A stretch of 64,000 nucleotides of DNA from Paraspadella gotoi (GCA_051294375.1 CM119267.1:14191694-14255693), one strand, 5' to 3'. Positions 47,801 through 57,013 are shown, numbered from the stretch's first letter. A program made the numbers and translations. Notes: generated from the sequence alone by a model not told the origin.

Positions 47801-47952
47801 TGACGCACTTGCTTGGACAACAAACGACGCAGCAGGGAATCATCAAAATTTTTGAATCTTTTCAGGATGTGCGGTTAAATAAGCAATTGTTTTACTCAAT
47901 TTTTGAGTTGTTGGTTTTCGAAGTTTTCCCCGAATTGAAAGATATTGATTAA
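44824..47952 (+). CDS. SNX25: SNX25-type sorting nexin (TM-PXA-RGS-PX-nexin C), intronless
   Basis: A single uninterrupted 3.1-kb frame from the ATG at 44824 gives 1042 residues. In order: N-terminal hydrophobic segments (about 12-55); a PXA domain (about 130-330) with a Lys-Asn-Tyr-Glu-Glu-Phe-Ile-Arg-Met-Ile block typical of SNX25; an RGS-like domain (about 435-565) with Leu-Trp-Phe-Trp-Glu; a long linker helix; a PX domain (about 690-815) with Arg-Arg-Leu-Gly-Asp-Phe...Leu-His-Lys-Lys-Leu; and a C-terminal nexin domain (about 880-1035). SNX13, SNX14 and SNX25 share this layout. They tether ER or endosomal membranes through the PX domain's lipid binding; SNX25 also affects receptor trafficking. 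Lack of introns over 3 kb is unusual next to 17-exon MTR4 and may point to retroposition. AATAAA lies at 47973-47978. Confidence 0.85.
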   Translation: MKQTFPKLISYKTVIAASVIFSFVLLCYWSWFTFFAWLALHVGVGFLAVFHGAGLMLCRGNFYKPPVHPAWIQSVFGKYVLKWAESLPHSTRFGQSSSLPQRRWPAMPDAAPRGSVDSGAPARVVVSRNVDVVLSEFFELLSRDFLLSWLSDLSHDPHYLVSAAQRLYWDAASNLSERLAAIDAVRLISTDLMNLLNQHFVDIRRASRCGDGNVRKKTTPFKLKPYLESPSHEIDFLRKVCDCVLHILLPEDEREDEILRGLLKEILAFDLIYPTVNSVCDPDYINQFFLNWVEYRESVATAQKRTYAYAKNYEEFIRMINESDDVEQLKQIRYQVMTEIMQAATIKRLKSIEKQSGDKMPRERQEEPTGRQTKGELLKSRNLKRYINQCTIAKSVAEKRLRVIGGQDYARYGAEEEKSDEILSIPGKKVLSFGVIMESSGARAAFGKYLLREEVASLLWFWEGVEFRMKEITELPSNESVAEMHHLATELYQRYINAVQNVVKLNKSTIAGMHAFLLGDAGPEAFETTKSVIGRALEEKFYPSFLVSDIYYGFVSQLSEDLKENQRQSADEEKLDNENSGSAFSLLDLEENQAPALKEHSTYAQKKLTAISDKILNKSSALDALRAAHRPVTVPGLTASGFNGNSNSKQHRLIGQLERDLEVLQAERRQLEAFIERTDNWLEHVGQWRITVAQSSNIEEGGKTVPYFVLLVHLLSHSSSLADGAKSSDTHGFVVTRRLGDFLSLHKKLHPLRHHVSENLKLPSPGIFDKDTSDKFLSGAMAKLQTYVDVVTADPILCQSEAIYAFCCPTPEFLSREGGKSKSTQISAAFDGFSGAESVARDDPPEKNTFDGIKRAFSKKTEAEQQIEDTHEFLIQDDNLSYDRKLADSFAEPIYNLVAEIFELRGVFKIFRQSLITFVRVTFGKSINKQLHEFIHWLFCDDMVVYYLTLLKGSMWLTDGRLAPAPTPRTDDEKHECRRKCKLKLVKNIPDALTHLLGQQTTQQGIIKIFESFQDVRLNKQLFYSIFELLVFEVFPELKDID

Positions 47953-48362
47953 GTTTCTTGTGCCTTTATTTTAATAAATAGGTTTTTGGAATACTTTTGG
48001 TTTTATGCTGCATAGGAGAAAATTTAAAAATTTGAACGAAAATGTTTTGCCTATTTTCATTATCCAAGAATATCATTGTGATATGGGTGAATAACCAAAA
48101 GAGTTCGCAATTAGAATAATAGTGAAGGTTATTAGGTGGAAGTTGTAGTTTTAGATTGGTTAGATTATAATTTTAACGAAAAGCTCAACCAAATCAAATG
48201 ATATGCAAACAACCAATTCTGTTGCTGTTGTATTGTCATTTTTAAAGTACGTCAGCGTGCAATGCACTATTTTTTTTTCTCACAGGCCTTAAATTTTGCT
48301 ACTGTTACGGTTTGACCTTTGCGTTATTTATCAGGGGTAAACGGAAGATTTCTTAAAACCAA
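47953..48362 (+). other. SNX25-PSMG3 spacer
   Basis: This 410-bp spacer is the widest gap in the array. AATAAA at 47973-47978 would end SNX25. Acceptor-like TTTTTTTTTCTCACAG ends at 48285 and a second, TTATTTATCAG, ends at 48334, 28 bases before the PSMG3 ATG. The spacing alone would also permit a separate promoter. Confidence 0.5.
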
Positions 48363-48734
48363 ATGATTGAAATACATCAAGTTGCGTTCGTCGTCAACGG
48401 GTTTCAAACAGACATATTGTATCAATTGTACTCCGACAAGCTGTTTATCACCGTGACTCAGTTGGAGAAAATAGGGACTTTAATTTTGTGCGAGACCGAC
48501 TCCGTACAGAGGGAATCCTCCAATCTCCTTGCCTCACCGGAAATCTCTACTCGACTGGTTCTTGGGGCCGACGATCCTCCGCTTTTCGTTTTCGCTCAGA
48601 GCGTCTTTAAGAAACTCCTTCCCTATCTTGCTCACAGAACGCTTTTGATATCCATCGCTTTGAAGTCAAGTGACTTAAAAGTTCTTCGTCTTTTGGAAAG
48701 AATCATCGTTGAAAATAGAATTCGTCATTCTTAG
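48363..48734 (+). CDS. PSMG3: PSMG3, proteasome assembly chaperone 3
   Basis: An intronless frame of 123 residues, the same size as human PSMG3 (122). The shared pattern is a beta-rich start (Val-Ala-Phe-Val-Val-Asn-Gly), Phe-Ile-Thr-Val-Thr-Gln...Lys-Ile-Gly-Thr-Leu, a Leu-Gly-(x)-Asp-(x)-Pro-(x)-(x)-Phe-Val-Phe-Ala block and a hydrophobic helix near the end. PSMG3 pairs with PSMG4 and helps assemble the alpha ring of the 20S proteasome. Its TAG stop (48732-48734) lies only 8 bases before the SMIM20 ATG, so both are almost certainly on one primary transcript. Identification is from pattern and length; overall identity is moderate. Confidence 0.75.
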   Translation: MIEIHQVAFVVNGFQTDILYQLYSDKLFITVTQLEKIGTLILCETDSVQRESSNLLASPEISTRLVLGADDPPLFVFAQSVFKKLLPYLAHRTLLISIALKSSDLKVLRLLERIIVENRIRHS

Positions 48735-48742
48735 ACGAAAAT

Positions 48743-48958
48743 ATGAAACTTCTCGTGGGATGGAGGTACGGATTGTTCATCGGAACGATTGTGGGATCGG
48801 TTGCGCTGGCCATGTACCCTATCGCAGTCCGCCCGTATTTCCAAGCGTCCGAATGGCGGGAAGTGCAGAAACAATCGAGAGAAGAAATGGGCATACCCAG
48901 GGAACAAAGACAACCAGGCGGGATGAAAGAATGGACGGATCCGTTCGAGAGGAAATAA
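48743..48958 (+). CDS. SMIM20: SMIM20 (MITRAC7), cytochrome c oxidase assembly small membrane protein
   Basis: A 71-residue frame with one N-terminal membrane helix (about 9-26) ending in Tyr-Pro-Ile-(x)-(x)-Arg-Pro, then a charged helix and the terminal Trp-(x)-Asp-Pro-Phe-(x)-Arg-Lys. This end and the Tyr-Pro-Ile-(x)-(x)-Arg-Pro motif match human SMIM20 (67 residues), an inner-membrane factor that stabilises newly made COX1 in the MITRAC complex. The ATG at 48743 is chosen because it starts exactly at the conserved helix. It sits 8 bases after PSMG3. An AATAAA at 48954-48959 overlaps the stop codon (48956-48958), so any 3' UTR is very short. ABHD14 follows after 90 bases. Confidence 0.8.
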   Translation: MKLLVGWRYGLFIGTIVGSVALAMYPIAVRPYFQASEWREVQKQSREEMGIPREQRQPGGMKEWTDPFERK

Positions 48959-49043
48959 ACATGAATTAAGCAATTTCTTTTTTCTTTCATTTTAAAACAC
49001 GAATTCAGTTATGATTAAATAATTTGACCTTTTTAATTTTAAC

Positions 49044-49045
49044 AG
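49044..49045 (+). promoter_or_regulatory. Candidate trans-splice acceptor before ABHD14
   Basis: GACCTTTTTAATTTTAACAG ends at 49045, three bases before the ABHD14 ATG at 49049. With the AATAAA at 48954-48959 on its left, it has the layout of an operon junction: polyadenylation signal, about 85 bases, pyrimidine tract, acceptor, start codon. Confidence 0.6.
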
Positions 49046-49048
49046 ATT

Positions 49049-49837
49049 ATGCCGAGGAGTAGTTACTGCATATTTGCGTCGGTATTATTGGTTTTTATTT
49101 TTTACTCAATAAGAACTTTTTCGTCGAGAAAGCTCAAAATGGCAAATTTTCATTCTATTTACGAGTTAAAACCTATCAAGGAAGATACAGTAACCGTATC
49201 TTTTGAAGCATCGAGCGTTAAGGTTTATTTTAAGGAACTGAGACCAAAAGGAAACGAGAACGACTTTATGCACAAAATGGATGTCTTGTTGCTTCATGGG
49301 CAACGATTTTCTTCCCAAACATGGCAGGATATCAATACGCTCGCCGCTCTCGCTGAACGTGGACACCGGGCAATTGCTGTTGATTTACCTGGCTATGGAA
49401 AATCCGAAGCTGCTTTGGGAATGGGCGGTGAAGATGATGGGTCTTTTGAAAAACGCGCCTTGTTTTTACAGTCTTTGATCCATGCTTTAAACTTGAAAAA
49501 ACCAGCAATTGTATCTCCTTCTATGTCAGGAACTTTCTCTCTTCCACTTTTATTAAAGCATCCCGATACGATTGGAGCATTCATTCCAGTTGCTCCGATT
49601 CATACTGGAAAGTTTAGCAGTGAACTTTATATGAGAACCAGGATTCCTACTCTTATTGTTTATGGTGACCTTGATACTAACCTTGGATTAGTTTCATTAA
49701 AGCATTTAAAAAATTTACCATTACATGAAATTGTAGTACTTTCTAATTCCAGGCACCCAGCGTATCTTGATCAACCGAATGTTTGGCATGAAAAAATACT
49801 AGAATTTCTCGCCTCGCTTGATCGCAAAATAGATTAG
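49049..49837 (+). CDS. ABHD14A: ABHD14-type alpha/beta hydrolase
   Basis: An intronless 262-residue frame. An N-terminal hydrophobic segment (about 5-22) resembles the type II anchor of ABHD14A; ABHD14B lacks one. The hydrolase core shows Leu-Leu-Leu-His-Gly, the nucleophile turn Ser-Pro-Ser-Met-Ser-Gly (Ser of the SxSxxG type, near residue 155), acid Asp in Tyr-Gly-Asp-Leu-Asp and His in Ser-Arg-His-Pro-Ala-Tyr-Leu-Asp. Pro-Val-Ala-Pro-Ile-(x)-Thr also matches the family. ABHD14B has been described as a lysine deacetylase that makes acetyl-CoA; the role of this copy is not known. Codon use looks more AT-rich than in the neighbouring SNX25 and PSMG3 genes. It is 90 bases after SMIM20 and 128 before the TALPID3-like gene. 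Confidence 0.85.
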   Translation: MPRSSYCIFASVLLVFIFYSIRTFSSRKLKMANFHSIYELKPIKEDTVTVSFEASSVKVYFKELRPKGNENDFMHKMDVLLLHGQRFSSQTWQDINTLAALAERGHRAIAVDLPGYGKSEAALGMGGEDDGSFEKRALFLQSLIHALNLKKPAIVSPSMSGTFSLPLLLKHPDTIGAFIPVAPIHTGKFSSELYMRTRIPTLIVYGDLDTNLGLVSLKHLKNLPLHEIVVLSNSRHPAYLDQPNVWHEKILEFLASLDRKID

Positions 49838-49947
49838 ATTTGCACTCTTTTTCTTTACGCTCTAATCACTTCATAATATATTGTGAAGGAAATAATTTAA
49901 AGTTAAAACTAATTTATATTGATAGTTTTGATTTTTTTTAACTCTTC

Positions 49948-49949
49948 AG
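49948..49949 (+). promoter_or_regulatory. Candidate trans-splice acceptor before the TALPID3-like gene
   Basis: TTTTTTTTAACTCTTCAG ends at 49949, 16 bases before the ATG at 49966. The ABHD14 stop is 112 bases upstream and no in-frame upstream exon is apparent. Confidence 0.55.
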
Positions 49950-49965
49950 TGTTCCTTACTCGAAA

Positions 49966-51974
49966 ATGAATGGCAATTTTATTAACCATGCTGCAACAAA
50001 AGTGTCTGAAATCCAAAGCGTCAGAAACAGTATAGAAAGTAATTTTAATCGTTTGGATGAAAGTCTTCGCCGAAGTAGAAATGATAAAATGCTCAGCTTA
50101 ATGGTTTCTAACCTTGAAAGAGACAAAGAAAAACTACGAATTAAACAAAAAGTAGACGAAAGTTTTATAACTTGCGTAAATGAAATCGAGAAAGAAGTTG
50201 AAAGCGTTTTGAGATTTCCAGATCAGTCTTCTGAAAAAATAACTAATATTAATGATAAAATTAGGGGTTTAAATTCCAGGGAAATGAGTTCGAAAAAAAC
50301 CGTATCAAAACTGAAGATTCAGTTAATCGACCGTTATAACTTAAGTAAAGACTCTATATCGCAACATGCTACCCACAAGGAAAATGAGAATAAAATTTCG
50401 AGATCAAAATCAAAATTCAATGAAACAAAAAGTAAGCGGGTCCAGCAAGAACCAAATCATCAGTACCAACTAACAACTAAGTCTCAAGTGGTCACTACAA
50501 CACCATCGACGATATTAACTAATGATTTTATTGCTGTTCCTCTGGTTCCTCCTCTAATTTTATCACATACATGTTCAGCGGATCATTCCTCGCAAAATAA
50601 CTTGTTGGTTAAACCCCAAATAAAAACTGTTTCAAAGGGAACCGAAACTTCACCACCGAAATTACTTTCAAAATATTCTTTCCCTGTTGTCGAGATTCTG
50701 AAAGAAGAGGATATGCCTAGTGACGGTGAAGAGGAATTTTCTGAATCTCAAAATTTGACCAGGAAAGATATTTTAAATGAAAAGATTATGTCATTGATTG
50801 AAAAGGAAGTTTACCAAGAGTATACCACTCAATACAATCGTAAGAAAACCGCCTATTTGAGCGCCGAAGTTGATCATGCTGAGCCATATTTGGATGAAGT
50901 TTTTGTAAAAACTATGATTGAGGGAGTGGTCGGTCAACAGTTACGTCAAACTATAATTACATCGGACTATCGACCATTGGAAAAGGTTTCAGCATCTTTG
51001 CCTGGCACGCCAAAAACAACACCTCCGCCTTCGCCTTCTGTTCCTCCATCTAGCCAAACACCACAAATGGACTATGAGGTCATAAAAACGCCACCAAATA
51101 CCCCGCCATCTTCTCCCAGTCCAAATTATGGAACGATTATAATTAAGGAACCTGAAACCTTTGAATTATCCAAATATTTGATTAATCAAGAACCGTTAAC
51201 ATTTTTTACGCCAGATATCCCGAGCTCTCCAAAACTCTCCACTCCTGCAAATTCGCATCCGAGCTCTCCCCGGGAAAAACCCGACGAAACTTATCATCAG
51301 GCGATAAAAGAATCCGTTTCTACACCTGTTCAAACACCAAGTTCATCTCCAAAGCTAGAATGGCCGGAATTCTTAGAGCTCCCCCCTCCCAAATCAGTTT
51401 CAGCGGAAACTATTCCCAGTCCAAACCTTACATCTTACGACCGGGTTTCTGTCTGCGTTGGTCCAAGTCAATCTGATTTTAAAGCACTCGTGTCTGTTCG
51501 ACCTCAGGTATTTCAGAAAAATATTTTTGAAAATATCTTTATATGTAACTTTTGAAATCTCTGCGTCTTTTTACGAAACCTTAGATATTATGAAAATTTT
51601 AATTGCTCTGCCTTTCCAAGGTGGTTAAATCTGAATCGCCTTCGTCATCGATTTCTTCAACAATCACATCGTTTGCTCCTGAGGCATCTTCAGAGTCTAT
51701 GGGACAAATCATCTCACTCTCTGTTCAACCAATAGACATTACAATATCATCTAGTCGTCTCGGAATTGGTAAATTTACAACGTTGCGATTACAAATTGAA
51801 TCGTTTTTCGGGTTTTAAAATTTTTCTTGATTATTTTTAGATTCTCCCTGCAATAGTTGCGACCTGTCTCAACCGAGTCTGGATCTCAAAAACTCATCCA
51901 TGTCCGAAATACTTCAAACGTACGATACCAGTTACAGCGAGGGAGAAGTAAAAGCTACTGAAAAAGGAGTATAA
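49966..51974 (+). CDS. TALPID3 (KIAA0586)-like centriolar protein
   Basis: Exons 49966-51507, 51621-51768 and 51841-51974 are in phase and give 607 residues. Residues about 45-75 (Arg-Ile-Lys-Gln-Lys-Val-Asp-Glu...Glu-Ile-Glu-Lys-Glu-Val) resemble the helical segment of TALPID3. A later helical pair (about 265-335, with Glu-Lys-Ile-Met-Ser-Leu-Ile-Glu-Lys-Glu) is followed by a long Thr-Pro-Pro/Ser-Pro-rich stretch and a C-terminal Tyr-Ser-Glu-Gly-Glu-Val motif, all in the TALPID3 order. TALPID3 is a centriole protein needed for ciliogenesis and hedgehog signalling. The protein is much shorter than the vertebrate one (over 1500 residues), and most of it is low-complexity, so the assignment is tentative. 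AATAAA (51973-51978) overlaps the stop codon. FBXL6 follows after 242 bases. Confidence 0.55.
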
Positions 51975-52210
51975 TAAATATTAGCTAAATAGTATATTTT
52001 TTACCTTTAGTATTATTCTTAAAGCTATAAATTTCTTTAAAATAATAAAAACTATTTCGTTTAAATTAAATGAAAATTCAATTTCGGATGTAAATTTATA
52101 TCTAATTGATATTATCCGATTCACTGCGGTTCATGACTTTCTTCTCGTTCCATTTTTTTTTTTGGTAAAAATCTTTATCATATATTTTTATATGAACTTT
52201 TTTTTCTAAA

Positions 52211-52212
52211 GT
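52211..52212 (+). promoter_or_regulatory. Candidate trans-splice acceptor before FBXL6
   Basis: AACTTTTTTTTCTAAAG ends at 52212, four bases before the FBXL6 ATG at 52217. The AATAAA that overlaps the previous stop (51973-51978) lies about 230 bases upstream. Confidence 0.55.
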
Positions 52213-52216
52213 TACA

Positions 52217-55200
52217 ATGGCCGAAGACTTTAAAAAAAGGGAACGCCCTAAAGGAATATTTGGAGTCGCGAAAAAACACTCCTGGTTTTCGGTCGAAGGA
52301 GACGATTGGAGTTCCGATGATTCCGATGACGACTTTCATCCTATTCGCGGGGGAGGTGCTGTCAGCGGTTCCGACTCGGAGGACGGTGGCGATCAAAAAC
52401 GTAATCCCTCCGCCAATGAAAGGTGGCGCCGACGGCGGTCATCCGGGAACAATCCAGACGAAGTGTCTAGCGACTCTAACGTTGTCTCGCGTCGTAAGCG
52501 ACAACCCGCGAAACGCCAGAGCAGCGATTCCGAATCTCCGTCGAGAGCATCTAGAAAGAGAAACGTTCCGCGCAAATCGTACGCCGAAGATAGCGACGAT
52601 AGCTCCAACGGGCGAAACACCGGTAGACCTCAGTCTGGTAAACGAGGAGGCTCTCGTCGTTCGAGCGAGTCCGAAGATTTTGAGGCGACGCTCGGCGTCG
52701 AATCTGATGATCTAGAGACCGCGACCGTCAAGAAAAAGAAAACTCGAAAGAAAAAGGTATCAGCCGTTCGAGCGAAAAAGGTGGATTTAACCTCGGACGA
52801 CGATGACGATTTTGACGGCGACGACAGCGATGAGTATCGGCCAACGAAAAAAATCAAACGAGCAAAACGGGTCAAGAGCCGATCGAACGCCCCAAATGCG
52901 CGCGTGCCAAAAAAACTTCGACCCGACGTAAAGACGAAACGACGAAAAAGGAGCACGCCCAAAGACGCCGCCTCTCCTTTAGTTTTTGAAGTGACTAGGT
53001 CGAACGAGAAATCTGAGGGCGACGATAACTCGGCGTTGCCACGGGATAAATTGATGCAGGGTTGGAAATGGGCTCATCGTTTACCTCTCCACGTTTTGGT
53101 CAACATCTTTCAGATGGTCGTTGACGCAGAAGGAGCCATTCCTTTCTTGCTACATGCCGAACAGGTACAACTAGAGCGAGTCTATTGTGTACTGAATATG
53201 AATAATCTTCTTTGTCGATAGATTAGCCCCGTTTGGGACTCAGCGGCTCAAACCGATTCACTTTGGCGTAAAGTGGATCTCACCGGAGGTTGGGCGAACT
53301 TAGATATTAAGAAGTTTACTAAACTATGCAGGTCGTGGGAGTTTTAATTCAGAAACGACTAATGTAATTTCTAATAAAAGGTCTATACCCCAGAAACCAA
53401 TTTGGATCGCTTGAAGAACTCGTTCTTCCTTCTTCCTTGTTCGTCAACGACGCCGTTGCTGCGTTGGCCGCTCATTGCTCATCGACGCTCGAGTCTCTAT
53501 CTCTTCCGGGTTGCCGGAAGCTCAAGGAGACTGTGGCCGTCAAACATATTCCAACCTCGTTTCCCCGCCTCAGAGCGGTCGACCTTTCCGACCTCAATCA
53601 GCCGCGGGGTCTTAAGACGATAGTGCAGGGCTTCGGAGAACGCCTGGTCTCCCTCAATATTTCCAGGAACGTCATTCCAAGTTTTCCCGGTCTATTTCAG
53701 GTCATTTGGTGAGAAAATTCGCTTCTTGAGTTTTGGCTTTAGGACAATTTAATCATTTGTTTTTTCCCCTCAGGCCGTCGTTGCTCATAGCCCTTCTTTA
53801 GAGGTTTTGGATATTTCCAACATACACGGCGGCAGCGTTCTTTCCCTAAAAATTTCTAACTTTCAGAAAAGTTGTCCGAAAATGAGAACGCTGAGAATGG
53901 CCGGGTGGATATTAAATTCTACCGATACTCGAGGTTAATAGTACATATTACGTAATTTATGTAAAGTTAAATCAATTGTTGCTTTTTAAATTTAACTGAA
54001 AATCTGTCATTAACAGAGGAAATAGCCTGTATGCGCGGATTCAGTCGTCTAGAAGACTTATCGTTAGCTCAGGCGAATTCTTCGTCAGTCTTGGCCGCCC
54101 ACCGTCTGAACGCTTCAGACAACAACGTTCTCCGCCTTTTGCTCGCCGCCTCTGATGACCTTCGCGTCCTCGACATTCGAGGTGTTCGTGGGCTCACCGC
54201 TTCCGGTTTGGACGTTTCTCTCCTTGGGCCACCCATAAATTCCTTCATTACTAAAGCCCCGCAGTTACGGCATCTCTTTTGGTCTGGCGTCAGCAAGACC
54301 GACATCTCCAAAGCTTGTCCGCTAGGTGAGCCTACAGAAAATTTTAAATAGATATATTCATTATATAGAATATAGATGCTTAAAAGAAACGGCTTGAGTC
54401 GGTTATTAATTAGTGTTACGTAAGTTGCGGTGGTTTAAGGTGGTTAATGTTAGGATAGTTAATTATTTTTACTAGGTTTTTTCTGTGTAATAAATTTTTT
54501 ATAATTTGTCACTCATAAGAAGCGAAAATCCTAGTCGGTGAATGTATAATTAATTTTTTTCTTATGTAAGCTAAATATGACTTTTAAAAAATTTTAATAA
54601 TTTGAGTTTTTTATACTCTACAATGTTTGCTCTATTTGAATAGTACCTTATATGCTGCAAAAATCGCCATTTCCGACAAAGAAGATGAAAATATACAAAA
54701 AAATTGTTATCAACATCGAATTCTACAGACTTGATTACCTTATTCGTTTTGTTATTTTTAAATGCCCTAATTTACATTTAATATAAAAAGAAAAAGAAGC
54801 ATAATCAATTAGTGAAACAGGTTTTTTTGTTTTTTAAAGTTTAATCTCATTTCCATCGAAACTTGATTTCCAGCTTAATCACGTACATTCCTACCCACAT
54901 ACAGAATTGGCGTGCAAATAGTGAAATATATTTTTTTTCCATTTAAACTCATTTCCAGTCTTTTTTTTGTCAGTATCAAACTCGTAATATTAAGCATCGC
55001 AGTCGCGCATGTTATCATTTTGTCATATTTCGTTTTTCTCTTTCCTTCATACTCTCTCTTCTTCTATAGTTTTTTATTTATACTTATAATATATATTTAT
55101 TTATATATTAAGCCAAGTTAGGTATAAATCTTAGTTTTCCTATATCTAATTTGATTTTTTTAGTATCAAAGTTTGTCATTGGTCCATATTTTTAGTCAGA

Positions 55201-56108
55201 TCTGCTTATTAGCAGATCCAGACTCTATAATTCACTTTGTCGGTCCGCAGCCTCAATATTGTCGGGCATTCACTTATATAATGTCAGAACATCGAATTAT
55301 GATAAATTATGTCCCTCCGTCCGTCAGTCCAATAGCAAAAAACACTAATTACTCGTGATTGGATGGATGGATTGGAATGAAATTTTGTGTGGAATCGTGG
55401 AAATGAGTTTAAATAGAAAAATAGAAATAAAAAAACCTGTTTCACTAATTGATTGATTGATCTTTTTCTTTTTATATTAAATGTAAATGCAAGATGTATT
55501 AATTAATCAAATTGTAATAAAAAGTCAATTAATTAATCAATAATTAATTAATCAGTCAATTATTCAATAAAAAACATTACGCATCTAAAATTAATCATTA
55601 AATAATTTGATTAATCGTGGACATTGTTTGCTCAAACTTGTTTTTATGTGATTGTGATTGCTTGATTTTTTAACTTGAAATTAAAGCGAAATATAAAATC
55701 TTAAATAGAATACTTCAGTTTAACTAAGATAAACTTGTAAAAAAATTTTTAACACTTTAAAACTTAATTTTTTTAGGAAGCGACATGGATTTCCGTCAAC
55801 TTCTCACGTCGCTTCGTGACACTCTCTCGACCCTTGACTTAAGTCAAAACGTTTACCCACCCTCTCATCTCAATGCATTTTGCTCAGCTTTCGAGCGAGG
55901 CTACCTTGAAGGAGACGCGGGCCCGCCTCTGGCCGACCTCAACCTCAGCAGTACTAACGTGGAAGAGGATCACGTCAGGCGTCTACTCACCGCCTGCCCC
56001 GCGCTCGTAACTCTCAATCTGGCAGGATGTCGGGCTTTGCCCAGAGAGATGAAAAAACTTTTTGACGGACAGAATTTGGCGGCCTTAAAAAAAGACTTGA
56101 GTCGATAA
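52217..56108 (+). CDS. FBXL6: FBXL6-like F-box/LRR protein
   Basis: Exons 52217-53164, 53222-53331, 53394-53700, 53774-53933, 54017-54325 and 55777-56108 keep phase and give 721 residues. The first about 275 residues are disordered: acidic Ser/Asp runs alternate with Lys/Arg-rich runs that look like nuclear signals. An F-box follows (about 283-350: Trp-Ala-His-Arg-Leu-Pro-Leu-His-Val-Leu-Val-Asn-Ile-Phe ... Trp-Asp-Ser-Ala ... Leu-Trp-Arg-Lys-Val-Asp-Leu), then leucine-rich repeats to the end. The last repeat (Leu-Asn-Leu-Ala-Gly-Cys-Arg-Ala-Leu-Pro-Arg) matches the FBXL6 C-terminus. It should act as the substrate receptor of an SCF ubiquitin ligase. Human FBXL6 is shorter (about 540 residues) because its N-terminal region is smaller. 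It is the last gene of the array. Confidence 0.8.
54326..55776 (+). other. FBXL6 intron 5, repeat-filled
   Basis: This 1.45-kb intron contains a part of the family A element body (about 54955-55195, with TAAGCATCGCAGTCGCGCATG and AGTATCAAAGTTTGTCAT blocks) and a copy of the family B repeat (55310-55440), in AT-rich DNA. Confidence 0.65.
55310..55440 (+). repeat. Dispersed repeat, family B (copy 2)
   Basis: CCGTCCGTCAGTCC, then AATTACTCGTGATTGG and GAATCGTGGAAATGAGTTTAAAT, parallel the segment at about 2398-2545 (ATTACTCGTGATTGGG, AAATCGTGCGAGTGAAAATGAG). Both are in introns on the same strand. Confidence 0.65.
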
Positions 56109-56395
56109 ACTCGACAGTTCTTTTTCTTCATCATTATTCATGAAATACGTTTAGTACGTTTATCTTTCTTTACAGAAAATATAACATTTTTTAGATTACC
56201 CTAGATGTGGCTTTATTAAAATTTAATGGGGAAATATATTTTAACAAATGTAATTTTAAAAATATATCGAGAACAATATTTTTATCGTCGCAATCGCTAA
56301 GCGTTTGCGACGATATTGTATCGCTTTTGCCCATAAGTGGCGTCGTCGTCGTCGTCGTCGTTGTTGTCGTCGGCGTTCCAAATTATAGATTGTGG

Positions 56396-56625
56396 CAGCA
56401 AGACTTAAAGCTGCCTCACTGCTGTCCGTCCTCAGCCTCGTCTCAATGGCTGAGCAGGCTAAATCATCTCATTCCATCCGTGCGTCCCGGGTTCAATCCC
56501 TGGGTATCTCGGTTCTGGCTTAAATGTGACGGTGCCGGTATAAACATGCCAGTGACAGGAGGCGGTCACTGAGGGTCCGCAGCCCCTACGCGTATCACAG
56601 GCTATCCCCCCGTTGCCATAAGATC
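56396..56625 (+). mobile_element. tRNA-derived SINE, family 1 (copy 2), nested
   Basis: TGGCTGAGCAGG (A box, 56447-56458) and GGTTCAATCCC (B box, 56490-56500) lie at normal tRNA spacing. The body CATAAACATGCCAGTGACA-like sequence matches the copy at 34500-34735. The AGAT just before and just after may be part of a target-site duplication. Confidence 0.8.
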
Positions 56626-56871
56626 GCCTTTTTTATGATTAAATTTGGGTGTGTGAAGCTGAAAATTTATATACAGCTTCTCATCATCGATGTGCATAAA
56701 TTAAAATTGAGTCTGGACAGTTATTAAATATGTTTTGTTTTACGTTTTATCAAACAAACAAATTTTCTCTCTTTTATTTTCATATTTCTTTCTCTTTCTC
56801 TTTTAATTACATGTCTCTCTCCCTCTCTCTTTTCCCTAGTCACTGATTTATAATCATAGGGGAAAAAAACG

Positions 56872-57013
56872 AGCCTGCAGCTGGCTCTGCAGGGGCTTAT
56901 TCTTTTTCTCTTTCTCCTGCTGCTTCTGCTGCTGCCTTTTGAGTCTGCAGCTGGATCTGCAGTGGCTCTTTCTTTTCTCTCTTTTCTCCTGCTGCTTCTG
57001 CTGCTGCATTTTG
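56872..57013. repeat. Tandem duplication of a ~70-bp CTGCAG-rich unit
   Basis: Two near-identical units each carry CTGCAGCTGG(C/A)TCTGCAG followed by CTCTTTC and CTCCTGCTGCTTCTGCTGCTG. A diverged single unit lies at about 36110-36135 in the family A copy of TTC27 intron 4. Confidence 0.75.

Noticed and set aside
56447-56500. A functional tRNA gene
   Set aside because: A and B boxes are present, but the sequence is part of a repeated, diverged SINE body without a complete acceptor stem that I could pair.
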